Notes: generated from the letters alone by a model not told the origin. Positions 1 to 7,443 are shown, numbered from the stretch's first letter. The stretch is 41,882 bases of DNA from an uncultured Devosia sp. (GCF_946479885.1 NZ_CAMLHM010000038.1:1-41882), one strand, 5' to 3'. Numbers and translations are program-made.

Positions 1-353
1 TAGCACTCGAAATTGCGGCCGTTGGTCACCGAGCGGTGGATGTTGACGGTGGGCGCCAGCAGCATGTGCGCGCCCTTGGACTTGACCTCGTCGGCCAGGG
101 CAGCGCCGATCTGTTTGACCAGCTCGACATTCCAGGTGGCGCCCAGCGCGATGCCAACGGGAAAGCTGGCCGATTTGACGCCGCCGATCAACGAGCCGCC
201 GCCGCGCGCGCCATTAGGGCCGTCGCTGACCCGGAGCTTGCCGATGCCGAGGCGGGGGATTGCCGGGACGGACCAGAAATCCTCGCCGGAAAGGATCGAG
301 ACCTTTTCCTCAAGCGTCATCTGATCGGCAAGCTGGGTGATGCGGTCGGTCAT
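1..353 (-). CDS. Glycoside hydrolase family 3 beta-glucosidase, N-terminal part (cut by window edge)
   Basis: Reading leftwards from the ATG at 353 gives 117 codons that stay open to the edge, so only the N-terminus is here. It starts MTDRITQLADQMTLEEKVSI and continues with features of the GH3 N-terminal TIM barrel: the SDGPNGARGG segment near residues 43-51 and LLAPTVNIHRS followed by NGRNFECY at the cut end. GH3 enzymes release terminal beta-linked glucose (or xylose) from oligosaccharides; the catalytic Asp lies beyond the window. No signal peptide is seen, so a cytoplasmic enzyme acting on imported oligosaccharide is likely (inference). A GAGGAG ribosome site sits 7 nt before the ATG. It is divergent from the HxlR gene and shares a 180-bp spacer with it. 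Exact substrate cannot be told from this fragment. Confidence 0.85.
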   Translation of the reverse strand, partial: MTDRITQLADQMTLEEKVSILSGEDFWSVPAIPRLGIGKLRVSDGPNGARGGGSLIGGVKSASFPVGIALGATWNVELVKQIGAALADEVKSKGAHMLLAPTVNIHRSVTNGRNFEC

Positions 354-473
354 GGCAGTCTCCTCGGGCACGTCTTCTTATCCGCCAAGCAAAGACAGCC
401 CCGGCAAGGGGGCTGTCAATTCACTTGGGCATATGGATCAGTCGAATGCTCAGCCATGCGACAACTGCACCCT

Positions 474-508
474 AGGCACAGAAGAGAACTATCTCTATAT
501 TTGTGCCT
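474..508. promoter_or_regulatory. Nested dyad, candidate HxlR operator
   Basis: Between the divergent GH3 and HxlR genes, AGGCACA (474-480) is mirrored by TGTGCCT (502-508). Inside this lies a second dyad, AGAGA (483-487) and TCTCT (492-496). Position 25 bp before the HxlR start fits autoregulation, because HxlR dimers bind inverted repeats near their own promoters. The assignment is inference. Confidence 0.4.
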
Positions 509-533
509 GAGTTACGTACAAGAGGGCCCAGAA

Positions 534-950
534 ATGTCACTGCATGACACCACCAAGTCCGCCAATTGCATGGCCATGTCCGATGTCCTCAATCGCATCG
601 GCGACAAGTGGAGCGTGATGGTCGTGGGCATGCTGGGCCGCAATGGCACGCTGCGCTTCAACGAGCTCAAGCGCATGATCAACGGCGTCAGCCAGCGCAT
701 GCTGACGCTGACGCTGCGCAATCTCGAACGCGATGGCCTGGTCACCCGCACCATCTATCCGGAAGTGCCGCCACGCGTCGAATACGGCCTGACGCAGATG
801 GGCAAGACGCTCGAGGTCCCGATCAGCAAGCTGTGGGACTGGTCGGCCGAACACCATGCCGCCATCATCGACGCCCGCGCCGTCTATGATGCGCGCGAAA
901 GCGCCGTGGCGGCCGCGGAACCACGCAAGGTCGCCTACGTCCGCAGCTGA
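534..950 (+). CDS. HxlR-family winged-helix transcriptional regulator
   Basis: 138 aa, matching the single-domain HxlR family in length. The conserved pattern is visible: a Cys at residue 13 just before the recognition fold (SANCMAMSDVLNRIGDKWS), RFNELKRMINGVSQRML for the helix-turn-helix, then the wing with PPRVEYGLTQMGKTL. The N-terminal Cys is the residue used for redox or electrophile sensing in relatives such as HypR and QorR; whether it senses here is unknown. The ATG at 534 is chosen because GAGGG lies 7 nt upstream and upstream residues in this frame are not family-like. Divergent from the GH3 gene and convergent with the MATE exporter, so either could be the target. A nested dyad lies just upstream of the start. 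Confidence 0.88.
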   Translation: MSLHDTTKSANCMAMSDVLNRIGDKWSVMVVGMLGRNGTLRFNELKRMINGVSQRMLTLTLRNLERDGLVTRTIYPEVPPRVEYGLTQMGKTLEVPISKLWDWSAEHHAAIIDARAVYDARESAVAAAEPRKVAYVRS

Positions 951-970
951 ACGCGAGCGGTTGAAATCAA

Positions 971-1001
971 CGAGGCGGGTCCGGTTTCCCGGCCCGCCTC
1001 G
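971..1001. terminator. Bidirectional terminator between HxlR and MATE genes
   Basis: A perfect 9-bp stem CGAGGCGGG (971-979) and CCCGCCTCG (993-1001) with a 13-nt loop lies exactly between the converging stop codons at 950 and 1007. There is no long T-run, so efficiency is uncertain. Confidence 0.6.
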
Positions 1002-1006
1002 CTTCG

Positions 1007-2365
1007 TTAGACCAGCGCGACGATCTGCTTTTTCTTCCAGACGAACTGGTACCAGCTCGCCTGCAGCACCAGCATCATGGTGAAGCTGGTGGCATAGGCG
1101 ATCCAGATGCCCGTCAGGCCCAGGCTGGTCTGGCTGAGCAGGATGGCCCCGGGCAGTTCGATGCAGAGGATGCAGGCCAGCGACAGCAGCATGGGCGCAT
1201 AGACGGTGCCGCTGGCGCGCATGATGCCCGAGAACACCACGCTCCAGCCAAAGCAGAGGATGCTCCACAGCACCACATGCAGCAGCGTCTCGGTCAGCTC
1301 GATCACCGCGGGGTCGGTGATGAACAGGGCCACCAGGTGCTGGCTGAACAGGTAAGCCAAGGTGATCAACCCGCCCGTGATCACCAGGTTGAGCACCAGC
1401 GCCGTCCGGGCGATGGACCCCAGCTGCTGCAACTGCCTGGCGCCGATGGCCTGTGCCGCAAAGATCGAGGCGGCAATGCCGATCGACATGGCAGGGAACT
1501 GGACATAGCTCATCACCTGGCCCAGCGCGCCATAGGCGGCCGTGGCGTCGGAGCCGAAGCGGTTGACCAGCCCCACCACCACGATGCCGGCGATCGAGGA
1601 GATCACCATCTGGAGGCCCGCCGGTACGCCCAGCTTGAGGATCAAGCCAAGCAGCTTGAAGTCCGGCTTCAGCATGGCGCCGAGCAGCACTCTGTCGGGC
1701 GCCAGCGGCATGTTGCGGGCGCGCAGATAGACGAAGAGGAAGGTCAGTACGCTCAGGAAGCCGGCAATGAAGGCCCAGGCGGCGGAGTCGACGCCCAGCT
1801 GCGGCAGGCCGAACCAGCCCAGGATCAGGGCCGGCGTCACCAGCATGGAGACGATCATGGACAGGATCAGCGACAGCAGCGGCGTAATCGTATCGCCCAC
1901 GCCGCGCAGCACTGAGGTGACCACGAGGAAGAGGAAGAAACCGGGCATGCCGATCAAAACGATGCGGGCATAGCCCACGGCCAGATGCCGGATATTCTCG
2001 GGCGCGCCGAGCACGGTCATGATCTGTTCGGTCCAGATGCCGCCGACAATGGCGACGAGCACGCCGAGCACCAGCGTCGCCGCCAGCGTGGTGCCGGCCA
2101 CCTGCTTGACCTTTTCGACATTGCGGGCGCCCCAGGCCTGTCCGATGAGGATTGTCGAGCCGGCCGAGAGCCCGATGATGAAGCTCATCAGGAAGAACAG
2201 GATGGGAAAAAAGGTCGCGGTTGCCGCCAGCGCTTCGACGCCGATCAGCTGCCCGATATAGATCGAGTTGATGGTGCCCGACAGCGCCTGCAGGATATTG
2301 GACGCCATCAACGGCACGAGAAAGAAAGCAAACCGCTGCCAGAGCGGACGGGATTGGGGGTTCAT
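1007..2365 (-). CDS. MATE family efflux transporter
   Basis: About 452 aa with the repeated hydrophobic pattern of 12 membrane helices in two bundles, as in NorM/DinF-type MATE carriers. Family-typical stretches include ALSGTINSIYIGQLIGVEAL near the start, LRGVGDTITPLLS in the first half, and MRASGTVYAPMLLSLACI in the second half. MATE proteins export cationic drugs or metabolites using a Na+ or H+ gradient across the inner membrane; the substrate here is unknown. The start at 2365 is preferred over the GTG/ATG pair at 2404/2401 because GAGGAG lies 8-9 nt upstream of it, while the longer version adds a basic stretch and lacks a ribosome site. Convergent with the HxlR gene, a common drug-response arrangement, but a regulatory link is only a guess. 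Confidence 0.9.
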   Translation of the reverse strand: MNPQSRPLWQRFAFFLVPLMASNILQALSGTINSIYIGQLIGVEALAATATFFPILFFLMSFIIGLSAGSTILIGQAWGARNVEKVKQVAGTTLAATLVLGVLVAIVGGIWTEQIMTVLGAPENIRHLAVGYARIVLIGMPGFFLFLVVTSVLRGVGDTITPLLSLILSMIVSMLVTPALILGWFGLPQLGVDSAAWAFIAGFLSVLTFLFVYLRARNMPLAPDRVLLGAMLKPDFKLLGLILKLGVPAGLQMVISSIAGIVVVGLVNRFGSDATAAYGALGQVMSYVQFPAMSIGIAASIFAAQAIGARQLQQLGSIARTALVLNLVITGGLITLAYLFSQHLVALFITDPAVIELTETLLHVVLWSILCFGWSVVFSGIMRASGTVYAPMLLSLACILCIELPGAILLSQTSLGLTGIWIAYATSFTMMLVLQASWYQFVWKKKQIVALV

Positions 2366-2621
2366 TCGAACACTCCTCGGGAACCTCGAAAAAAAGCGCA
2401 TCACGTCGCGGGCCCCGAAGGCAGTGGCGGATCCTGAGCAAAGTTCAGGGCCGCTGCGGGGACCTATTCACACCCCGAAGACGGGGCGCTGGCTGGACGG
2501 GCGCTGGAGGCTTGGAAATGACACGGCGCGTTGTGTACGCCCGGGGTCAGGGTGCGTCAATCTCTGGGTGGAGCTGCTCTCGCTCGCGACACTCCGCCTC
2601 TGATTCGATTTGGGGATAGGG

Positions 2622-2858
2622 TCAGGACGCTGTGTCCGCAGTTCCTCTAGTGTACCAAATCGCCAAGATCACATAGGGCTGCATGATCTCAACCGAGCCC
2701 ATCCCTTCGGCGGTCCGCGCTGTCACCGTGATCTGCCGGTCCACGACCAAGACCTCCGACGAAGCTGCATCCAACCAGGCGTTAGCGGCCTCCTCCATCG
2801 CCGCAATGCCTCGATGATTGTCGAAGAGCTTAACCTGAAATTTTGGATATGCAGTCAT
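2622..2858 (-). CDS. Small Cse60-like hypothetical protein
   Basis: 78 aa. The N-terminal pattern FQVKLFDNHRGIAAMEEAANAW, followed by a short beta-rich part ending in PYVILAIWYTR, resembles in layout the small Cse60-type proteins (basic beta strand KLFD, amphipathic helix, two closing strands). This is a similarity of pattern judged by eye, not a search result. Codon choice is less GC-rich at third positions than in neighbouring genes, which may mean recent acquisition. No strong ribosome site precedes the ATG. It stands alone, divergent from azlC, with 256 bp of non-coding DNA between it and the MATE gene, in which I recognise nothing. Function unknown. Confidence 0.55.
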   Translation of the reverse strand: MTAYPKFQVKLFDNHRGIAAMEEAANAWLDAASSEVLVVDRQITVTARTAEGMGSVEIMQPYVILAIWYTRGTADTAS

Positions 2859-3014
2859 TCGCGTCAGTTAACAGCAAAACATCTTCGCAGAATAGACCGG
2901 CACACGGTTTCGATGTGGGGCATCAGCTCCTCGAATAGCCGCCATCACCACTTGTCATCGCCACGCCGACGATTCCCCCGTGCGTCGCCTCTGCCCGCAA
3001 GCTACACAATCGAC

Positions 3015-3740
3015 ATGTCCCTCATTGCGCCAACCGCCGACTCCTTCTCCGAGCACGTCTTTGCCGGCGCACGCACCTTTGTGCCGGTGGCAATTTCCAT
3101 CGCTGCCTATGGCGTCGTGTGGGGGGTGTTGGCGCGTGGAGCGGGTTTGAGCCTGCTCGAGGTCATGCTGATGAGCGGCCTCGTCTTTGCCGGCTCGGCC
3201 CAGTTCGTCGCGCTGGACCTCTGGACCGTGACGCCATCGAGCCTGCCCATCGGGCCGCTCATCGTCGCGGCGCTGATCATCAACCTGCGCTATGTGCTGC
3301 TCACGGCCACCCTGCGCCCGCTGTTCGGCCCGGGCCAGCAGCTGCGCGGCGCCTTGACCATGTTCATGGTCTCCGACGAGACTTGGGCGCTGACCGTCGG
3401 GGAAATGAGCAAGGGCAGGCGTGGCACGGTCGGCTTCCTGGTCGGCGCCGGTATCGTCGCCTACGCCGTCTGGATGGCCAGCACGGTCACCGGCCATGTG
3501 CTGGGGTCGGCCATCGACGACCCGACGAAATACGGGCTCGACTTCGCCTTCACCGCGACCTTCCTGGCGCTGCTGCTGGGCATGTGGAAGGGCAAGGGCG
3601 ATCTGGTGCCCTGGATCGTGGGCGCGCTGGCCGCCATTGTCTCCGCGCGCCTCGTGCCGGGGAGCTGGTACATCCTGGTCGGCGGCCTGGCCGGCAGTTT
3701 TGCCGGCGCCCTTTTCGATCGGCTGCGCCATGATCACTAG
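3015..3740 (+). CDS. azlC: AzlC family branched-chain amino acid exporter, large subunit
   Basis: 241 aa, hydrophobic throughout, with the AzlC family signature GVLARGAGLSLLEVMLMSG, SAQFVALDLW and INLRYVLLTATLRP in the first half and a MVSDETWAL segment in the middle. With AzlD this forms an inner-membrane exporter (AzlCD/YgaZH type) for branched-chain amino acids or analogues. The start at 3015 follows the family N-terminus; longer readings of this frame add residues with no family character and no signal. No strong ribosome site is visible. Its last codons overlap azlD by 11 nt, which indicates translational coupling. Substrate is inferred from family. Confidence 0.9.
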   Translation: MSLIAPTADSFSEHVFAGARTFVPVAISIAAYGVVWGVLARGAGLSLLEVMLMSGLVFAGSAQFVALDLWTVTPSSLPIGPLIVAALIINLRYVLLTATLRPLFGPGQQLRGALTMFMVSDETWALTVGEMSKGRRGTVGFLVGAGIVAYAVWMASTVTGHVLGSAIDDPTKYGLDFAFTATFLALLLGMWKGKGDLVPWIVGALAAIVSARLVPGSWYILVGGLAGSFAGALFDRLRHDH

Positions 3741-4038
3741 TCCGGAAGCCCTCATCGCCATCCTGGGCATGGCGTTGGTCACCTTCGCCGTGAAAGCCGG
3801 GGGCCTGCTGCTGGCCAACCGACTGCCGCGCGACGGCTTTGCCGCATCCTGGCTCAAGCACATCCCGGGCGCGGTCCTCGCATCGCTGGTCGCCCCGGCG
3901 CTGGTGACCGGAAGCCCGGCCGAGGTGATTGCCGCCGCGGCCACGACGCTGGTCTACTTCGTCACACGCAATCTCTTTGCCGCCATGGCCGCAGGCGTGC
4001 TGGCGGTTTATCTCGCCCGGTTGTGGCTTGTCGGCTAA
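3730..4038 (+). CDS. azlD: AzlD family branched-chain amino acid exporter, small subunit
   Basis: 102 aa with about four membrane helices, the usual AzlD size. Visible family parts are an N-terminal helix (LIAILGMALVTFAVKAGGLL), the RLPRDGFAASWLKHIPGAVLASLVAP middle written here as one landmark in two pieces (RLPRDGFAASWLKHIPGA, then VLASLVAP) and a C-terminal TRNLFAAMAAGVLAVYLAR helix. It is the small partner of AzlC. The ATG at 3730 lies inside the end of azlC, so it is probably translated by ribosomes finishing azlC. The stop codon falls inside a GC-rich hairpin (4035-4053) and tRNA-Leu begins 28 nt later. Confidence 0.88.
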   Translation: MITSPEALIAILGMALVTFAVKAGGLLLANRLPRDGFAASWLKHIPGAVLASLVAPALVTGSPAEVIAAAATTLVYFVTRNLFAAMAAGVLAVYLARLWLVG

Positions 4039-4053
4039 CCCGACCTGGGTTAG
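4035..4053 (+). terminator. Hairpin at the azlD stop codon
   Basis: CTAACCC (4035-4041) pairs with GGGTTAG (4047-4053) across a 5-nt loop. The stop codon TAA (4036-4038) is inside the left arm. It probably separates azlCD transcription from tRNA-Leu. There is no T-run, so termination is inferred. Confidence 0.45.
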
Positions 4054-4066
4054 ACACCATGCCCGT

Positions 4067-4150
4067 GCCCCTCTGGCGGAATGGTAGACGCAGAGGACTC
4101 AAAATCCTCCGTCGCAAGACGTGCCGGTTCGAGTCCGGCGGGGGGCACCA
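4067..4150 (+). tRNA. tRNA-Leu(CAA)
   Basis: 84 nt including an encoded CCA. The acceptor stem pairs GCCCCTC with GGGGGGC (one G-U pair), the anticodon stem is GAGGA/TCCTC with loop CTCAAAA giving anticodon CAA, the class II variable arm is CGTC-GCAA-GACG, and the T arm is GCCGG/CCGGC with TTCGAGT. The long variable arm and TGGCGGAATGG D-region are typical of leucine tRNAs. It decodes UUG. Confidence 0.97.
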
Positions 4151-4240
4151 TTTTCCCCATTTGCCGGATGCAATGCCGACCCCCGCGGCAGTCAATCTTT
4201 AAGGATTGGCTGACACCTTGCGGGGGACGCGAGACCTGCC

Positions 4241-4582
4241 ATGTACAACGATATCAAGACCCTGCTGTCCGAGACGCTCGGCATCACCAAGGATGCCCTC
4301 CACGTTCATATCGGGTTGGCGATCTTCCTGGGCGTCGCCCTGGTGTTCCGACGCTCGCTGGCCAGCTGGATTCCGTGGCTGGCGCTGCTGGCCTTCGAAC
4401 TGGCCAATGAATCGATGGATATCCTGTACTGGAACGGGAGCGGTATCGGCCTTGACCTGGGAGACAGCCCCAAGGACATCGTCAACACCATGTTCTGGCC
4501 CACGGTGGTGCTGCTCGTGGCGCGCTGGGTGCGGCGCCGCGCCGCCGGCAGCACGGCAACAGCCGCCGCCGATCAAGCCTAG
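4241..4582 (+). CDS. Hypothetical small membrane protein
   Basis: 113 aa with two clear membrane helices (LHVHIGLAIFLGVALVF, then SWIPWLALLAFELANESMDI) and a third hydrophobic stretch (MFWPTVVLLVARW) before a basic, Ala-rich tail. The second helix carries acidic residues (E, E, D) inside or next to the membrane, suggesting a functional polar site. I do not recognise the family. It follows tRNA-Leu by 90 nt and converges on TusA. The ribosome site before the ATG is weak. A real gene is likely because the membrane pattern is orderly and the reading frame matches the codon use of neighbours. Confidence 0.7.
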   Translation: MYNDIKTLLSETLGITKDALHVHIGLAIFLGVALVFRRSLASWIPWLALLAFELANESMDILYWNGSGIGLDLGDSPKDIVNTMFWPTVVLLVARWVRRRAAGSTATAAADQA

Positions 4583-4603
4583 GCGCCGGCCCGGCGGATC
4601 CTT

Positions 4604-4831
4604 CTAACCCTTGACGATGACGAAGCGCAGCACCTCGTCCTCGGTGCTGATGGCGCAGTCATGCCCGTTCTGCTTGCAGAACAGGGGAATGTCGATCTTG
4701 GCCATCGGATCGGTGGCCAGCACGACAAGGCCTGCGCCATCAGGCAGGGCCGCCAGACGCTTTTCCATCTTGAGGACGGGCAGCGGGCATTTGAGGCCGC
4801 GGGCGTCGATGGTTTCCGGCTCAGTCGTCAA
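4604..4831 (-). CDS. TusA-family sulfurtransferase
   Basis: 75 aa, the full length of the TusA/SirA fold. The hallmark motif DARGLKCPLPVLK holds the active-site Cys at residue 15, which carries persulfide sulfur; the C-terminal strand pattern EVLRFVIVKG is also typical. TusA proteins relay sulfur to tRNA thiolation, molybdenum cofactor or other pathways in the cytoplasm; which one is unclear here. The only family-consistent start is a TTG at 4831, which lies within the last codons of the upstream lipoprotein gene (11-nt overlap) with no separate strong ribosome site, so translation is probably coupled. The pairing with an SCP-domain lipoprotein is not an obvious functional one. Confidence 0.88.
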   Translation of the reverse strand: MTTEPETIDARGLKCPLPVLKMEKRLAALPDGAGLVVLATDPMAKIDIPLFCKQNGHDCAISTEDEVLRFVIVKG

Positions 4832-5312
4832 GGACGAGAACCCAGTGCACGCCGTAGGTCGAGGTCGGGCTGTAGGCCATGGCCACGCCCGCCCTTGTGG
4901 CGGTCGCCTTGAGGGCGACAGCGTCTGCAGGGCTGTTGCGCCAGCCCGAGAAGGTCTCGGCGAAGGTGGCGTAGCCGGCGCTGAGCTTCATCACGGTCAG
5001 CTCCTGCGGCGCGCGGGGCGGGGTGCCGGTCTGCGCATATTGGGTGGCCAGCACCTGGGCGGTGCCGTCGAGCGCCGGGTCCGGCGTCAGCGCGGGCAGG
5101 CCATTGGTGGCGCGGTAGGCGTTGACCATCGCTATGGCCTGGGCGCGATCGAGGCTGGCGCCGGGCTGGTCCATGCGCGCCGAAAGGCCGGGGGCCAGGG
5201 CGATCGCGGCACCAGTGCCGCCGCCGCCCATGCTGCAGGCGGCAAGGGTCATGCCGGCGAGAAGCGTGGCGAGGGGCAGCAAAGCAGGCCGGTAGCGGCG
5301 CAAGACGGTCAT
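4821..5312 (-). CDS. SCP/CAP-domain lipoprotein
   Basis: 163 aa. A basic N-terminus and hydrophobic segment end in a lipobox (TLAAC, Cys 26), followed by a Gly-rich linker, so it is a lipidated envelope protein. The rest matches a short CAP (CAP/SCP/PR1) domain: VNAYRATNGLPALTPDPAL, the helix AQVLATQYAQ, the ETFSGWRNSPADAVAL stretch where the family has a W..S..H region, and the final strand GVHWVLVLDD. The usual first metal-binding His position is occupied by other residues, so ancestral metal chemistry may be lost. Bacterial CAP proteins are of uncertain function. The ATG at 5312 has AGGA about 8 nt upstream. It overlaps tusA-like downstream and diverges from the ROK gene. Confidence 0.78.
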   Translation of the reverse strand: MTVLRRYRPALLPLATLLAGMTLAACSMGGGGTGAAIALAPGLSARMDQPGASLDRAQAIAMVNAYRATNGLPALTPDPALDGTAQVLATQYAQTGTPPRAPQELTVMKLSAGYATFAETFSGWRNSPADAVALKATATRAGVAMAYSPTSTYGVHWVLVLDD

Positions 5313-5480
5313 GGAAAATCCTGGGCTAGAGTGGTCGAACGCCCGCTTAGGCGGGCAGCAAGGCCAAAAGATGGTTGATCCGGTCATAGCGCCAGAGCCC
5401 TGCCATCGGCTTAACGCCAGCCGATTTGGCCTTGCGCGACAAGCAGGCGGGCGACTACAACACCTCCCAGTTAATTTGCA

Positions 5481-5498
5481 TCCCGATTTAAATCGGGA
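5481..5498. promoter_or_regulatory. Perfect 18-bp palindrome, candidate ROK operator
   Basis: TCCCGATTTAAATCGGGA is a perfect palindrome ending 24 nt before the ROK start codon, in the divergent spacer shared with the SCP lipoprotein gene. ROK repressors bind palindromes with AT-rich cores, so autoregulation and possibly control of the ROK-ThuA unit are likely (inference). Confidence 0.6.
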
Positions 5499-5522
5499 GC
5501 CCGCCAGCGAGCCGCGCCTCCC

Positions 5523-6734
5523 ATGAAGACCGCCGACCCCGAATTGATGCGGGCCATCAACCGCTTCCATGTGCTCGACACGATCCGTCGGCACGGCGCC
5601 ATTGCCCGTGTCGAGATCGGCGAGCGCACGGACCTGTCGGCGACCACGGTCTCGGCCATCACCGCCTCGCTGCTCGATGACGGCCTGATCACCGTGCGGC
5701 ACGAGGGCGACATCCGCAGCCAGACGCTTCGCGGCCGGCCGCGCGTCATGCTGGCGCTCAACCCCGAGGCCGCCTGGGTGGTCGGGGCCAAGCTCGCCGC
5801 CAACCGCATCGTCTTCGTCGCCACCAATTTCCAGGGCGATGTGCTGGCGAGCCTGGTGCTGCCGGTGCGTGTCGACCGCATTCCCACCCCTGTGATTGCC
5901 GACCTGGTCGAGGATGGCGTGCGGCGCTGCGTGCGCGATGCGGGCCTGGGCCTCAACCAGATCAAGACCATCGCGCTGAGCCTCCCCGGCATTATCGAGC
6001 ATGGTACCGGCAAGGTGCTGGCCTCGAGCGTGCTCAGCGATCTCGACGTCTCGCTGCATCAGGCCATCGCGGCGCGGCTGGGCATCGATACCATCATCGA
6101 GAGCGACGCCAATGCCATCACCATGGCGCAGCACTGGTTCGGCCAGGCGCGCGACCGTGACGATTTCGTGCTGGTCGCCATCGAGGAAACGCTGGGCCTG
6201 GGCGTGATGCATGGCGGGCAATTGTTCCGTGGCGCGCATGGGCTGAGCCTGACCCTGGGCGACATGATCATGGGCGCAGGCGGCGACAATGCCGTGCGGC
6301 TGGCCGATCTCGCCAGCGAAGGCGCGATCCTGGCGTCGCGACAGCCCGACCAGCGCATGAGCGAAGCGGTCCGGCTGGGGCAGGGCATGGCGCAGGTCGA
6401 GGGCCTGCTCGAAGCGGGGGATCCCGGTCTGCGCGATGCCGCGGCGCGGGCCGGGGCGGCGCTGGGCATTGCCATCGCCAATCTCGTGGCCCTGTTCGCA
6501 CCGCCGCGGGTGATCCTGGTCGGCACCACCCTGGCTTTGGGCGAGCACCTGCTGGCGCCGCTGCGGCTGGCCTTTGCCAATGCCATTCCGGCGCCGCTGA
6601 CGACGCTTGCCGAGATCGTCATTGACGAGGCCGGCGACGAATTCTGGGCCCGGGGCGCCGCCGCGGTGGCTCTGGGCGAACTCTATGGCTCGCCCTGGGG
6701 CACGACAGGCCCGGCCCGGCACACCCTGCAATAG
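5523..6734 (+). CDS. ROK-family transcriptional regulator lacking the zinc motif
   Basis: 403 aa. Residues about 10-65 form a winged helix-turn-helix (NRFHVLDTIRRHGAIARVEI, then DLSATTVSAITASLLDDGLI), followed by a ROK sugar-kinase-like domain with an ATP-site-like GRPRVMLALNP entry, LSLPGIIEHGTGKV, the SDANAITMAQHWFG motif and GLGVMHGGQLFRGAHG. In typical ROK proteins the next segment carries a Cys-rich zinc site (CxCGxxGCxE); here it reads LGDMIMGAGGDNAVRLADL with no Cys, so zinc binding is lost. The protein likely senses a sugar or derivative and represses carbohydrate genes. It is followed after 57 nt by a ThuA-like gene, probably in one transcript. A perfect 18-bp palindrome sits upstream. 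Ligand unknown. Confidence 0.88.
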   Translation: MKTADPELMRAINRFHVLDTIRRHGAIARVEIGERTDLSATTVSAITASLLDDGLITVRHEGDIRSQTLRGRPRVMLALNPEAAWVVGAKLAANRIVFVATNFQGDVLASLVLPVRVDRIPTPVIADLVEDGVRRCVRDAGLGLNQIKTIALSLPGIIEHGTGKVLASSVLSDLDVSLHQAIAARLGIDTIIESDANAITMAQHWFGQARDRDDFVLVAIEETLGLGVMHGGQLFRGAHGLSLTLGDMIMGAGGDNAVRLADLASEGAILASRQPDQRMSEAVRLGQGMAQVEGLLEAGDPGLRDAAARAGAALGIAIANLVALFAPPRVILVGTTLALGEHLLAPLRLAFANAIPAPLTTLAEIVIDEAGDEFWARGAAAVALGELYGSPWGTTGPARHTLQ

Positions 6735-6791
6735 TTTCATTCGCCGACGCCCTGACAGCGCCGGCCCATTTTATCGCGTGAGGAGAAGAGA

Positions 6792-7433
6792 ATGCGGGAA
6801 GCACTGATCGTCTGGGGCGGCTGGAGTGGCCACGAACCCGAGCAATGCGCCAAGATCTACAAGGACTGGCTCGAGCAGGACGGCTTCAAGGTCTATGTCG
6901 AGGACACGACCGAGGCCTTTGCCGATCCCTCCATTCACGATCTCAGCCTCATCATCCCGATCTTCACCATGAGCAAGATCGAAAAGGAAGAGCTCTCCAA
7001 CCTGGTCGCCGCCATCGAATCGGGCGTGGGCCTGGCCGGTCATCATGGCGGCATGGGCGACGCCTTCCGCGAGGCGGTGGATTACCAGTTCATGGTCGGC
7101 GGCCAGTGGGTGGCCCATCCGGGCAACATCATCGACTATCGCGTCGATGTGACCCGGCCGGATGATCCGGTCATGGCCGGCGTCAATAGCTTCGCCTACC
7201 ATTCCGAGCAGTATTACATGCATGTTGACCCCTCCAACGAGGTCCTCGCCACCACCACCTTCAATGGCGATCACGCCAGCTGGATCGATGGCGTCACCAT
7301 GCCGGTGGTGTGGAAGCGCAAGCATGGCAAGGGCCGGGTCTTCTATTCGGCGCTCGGCCACGTCTCGTCGGAATTCCAGGTGCCCGAGATGGCGACGATC
7401 CTGCGCCGCGGCATCAACTGGGCAGCCCGGTAA
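6792..7433 (+). CDS. ThuA-domain protein
   Basis: 213 aa, a stand-alone ThuA domain with a class I glutamine amidotransferase-like fold. Landmarks are the first strand REALIVWGGWSGHEP, the GLAGHHGGMGDAFR turn near residues 80-93, the YHSEQYYMHVDP motif and the closing MPVVWKRKHGKGRVFYSALGH. ThuA proteins are linked to trehalose or other disaccharide catabolism in rhizobia, where ThuA/ThuB give 3-keto sugar derivatives; the exact reaction of lone members is not settled. A strong GAGGAGA ribosome site precedes the ATG. It sits behind the ROK gene with no ThuB-type dehydrogenase or ABC transporter next to it, which is unusual. A terminator palindrome follows. Confidence 0.88.
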   Translation: MREALIVWGGWSGHEPEQCAKIYKDWLEQDGFKVYVEDTTEAFADPSIHDLSLIIPIFTMSKIEKEELSNLVAAIESGVGLAGHHGGMGDAFREAVDYQFMVGGQWVAHPGNIIDYRVDVTRPDDPVMAGVNSFAYHSEQYYMHVDPSNEVLATTTFNGDHASWIDGVTMPVVWKRKHGKGRVFYSALGHVSSEFQVPEMATILRRGINWAAR

Positions 7434-7443
7434 TCCATGTCTG

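Noticed and set aside
537..2441. 634-codon minus-strand frame spanning the MATE and HxlR genes
   Set aside because: Frame-shifted shadow of the MATE gene; the true MATE frame ends at 1007.
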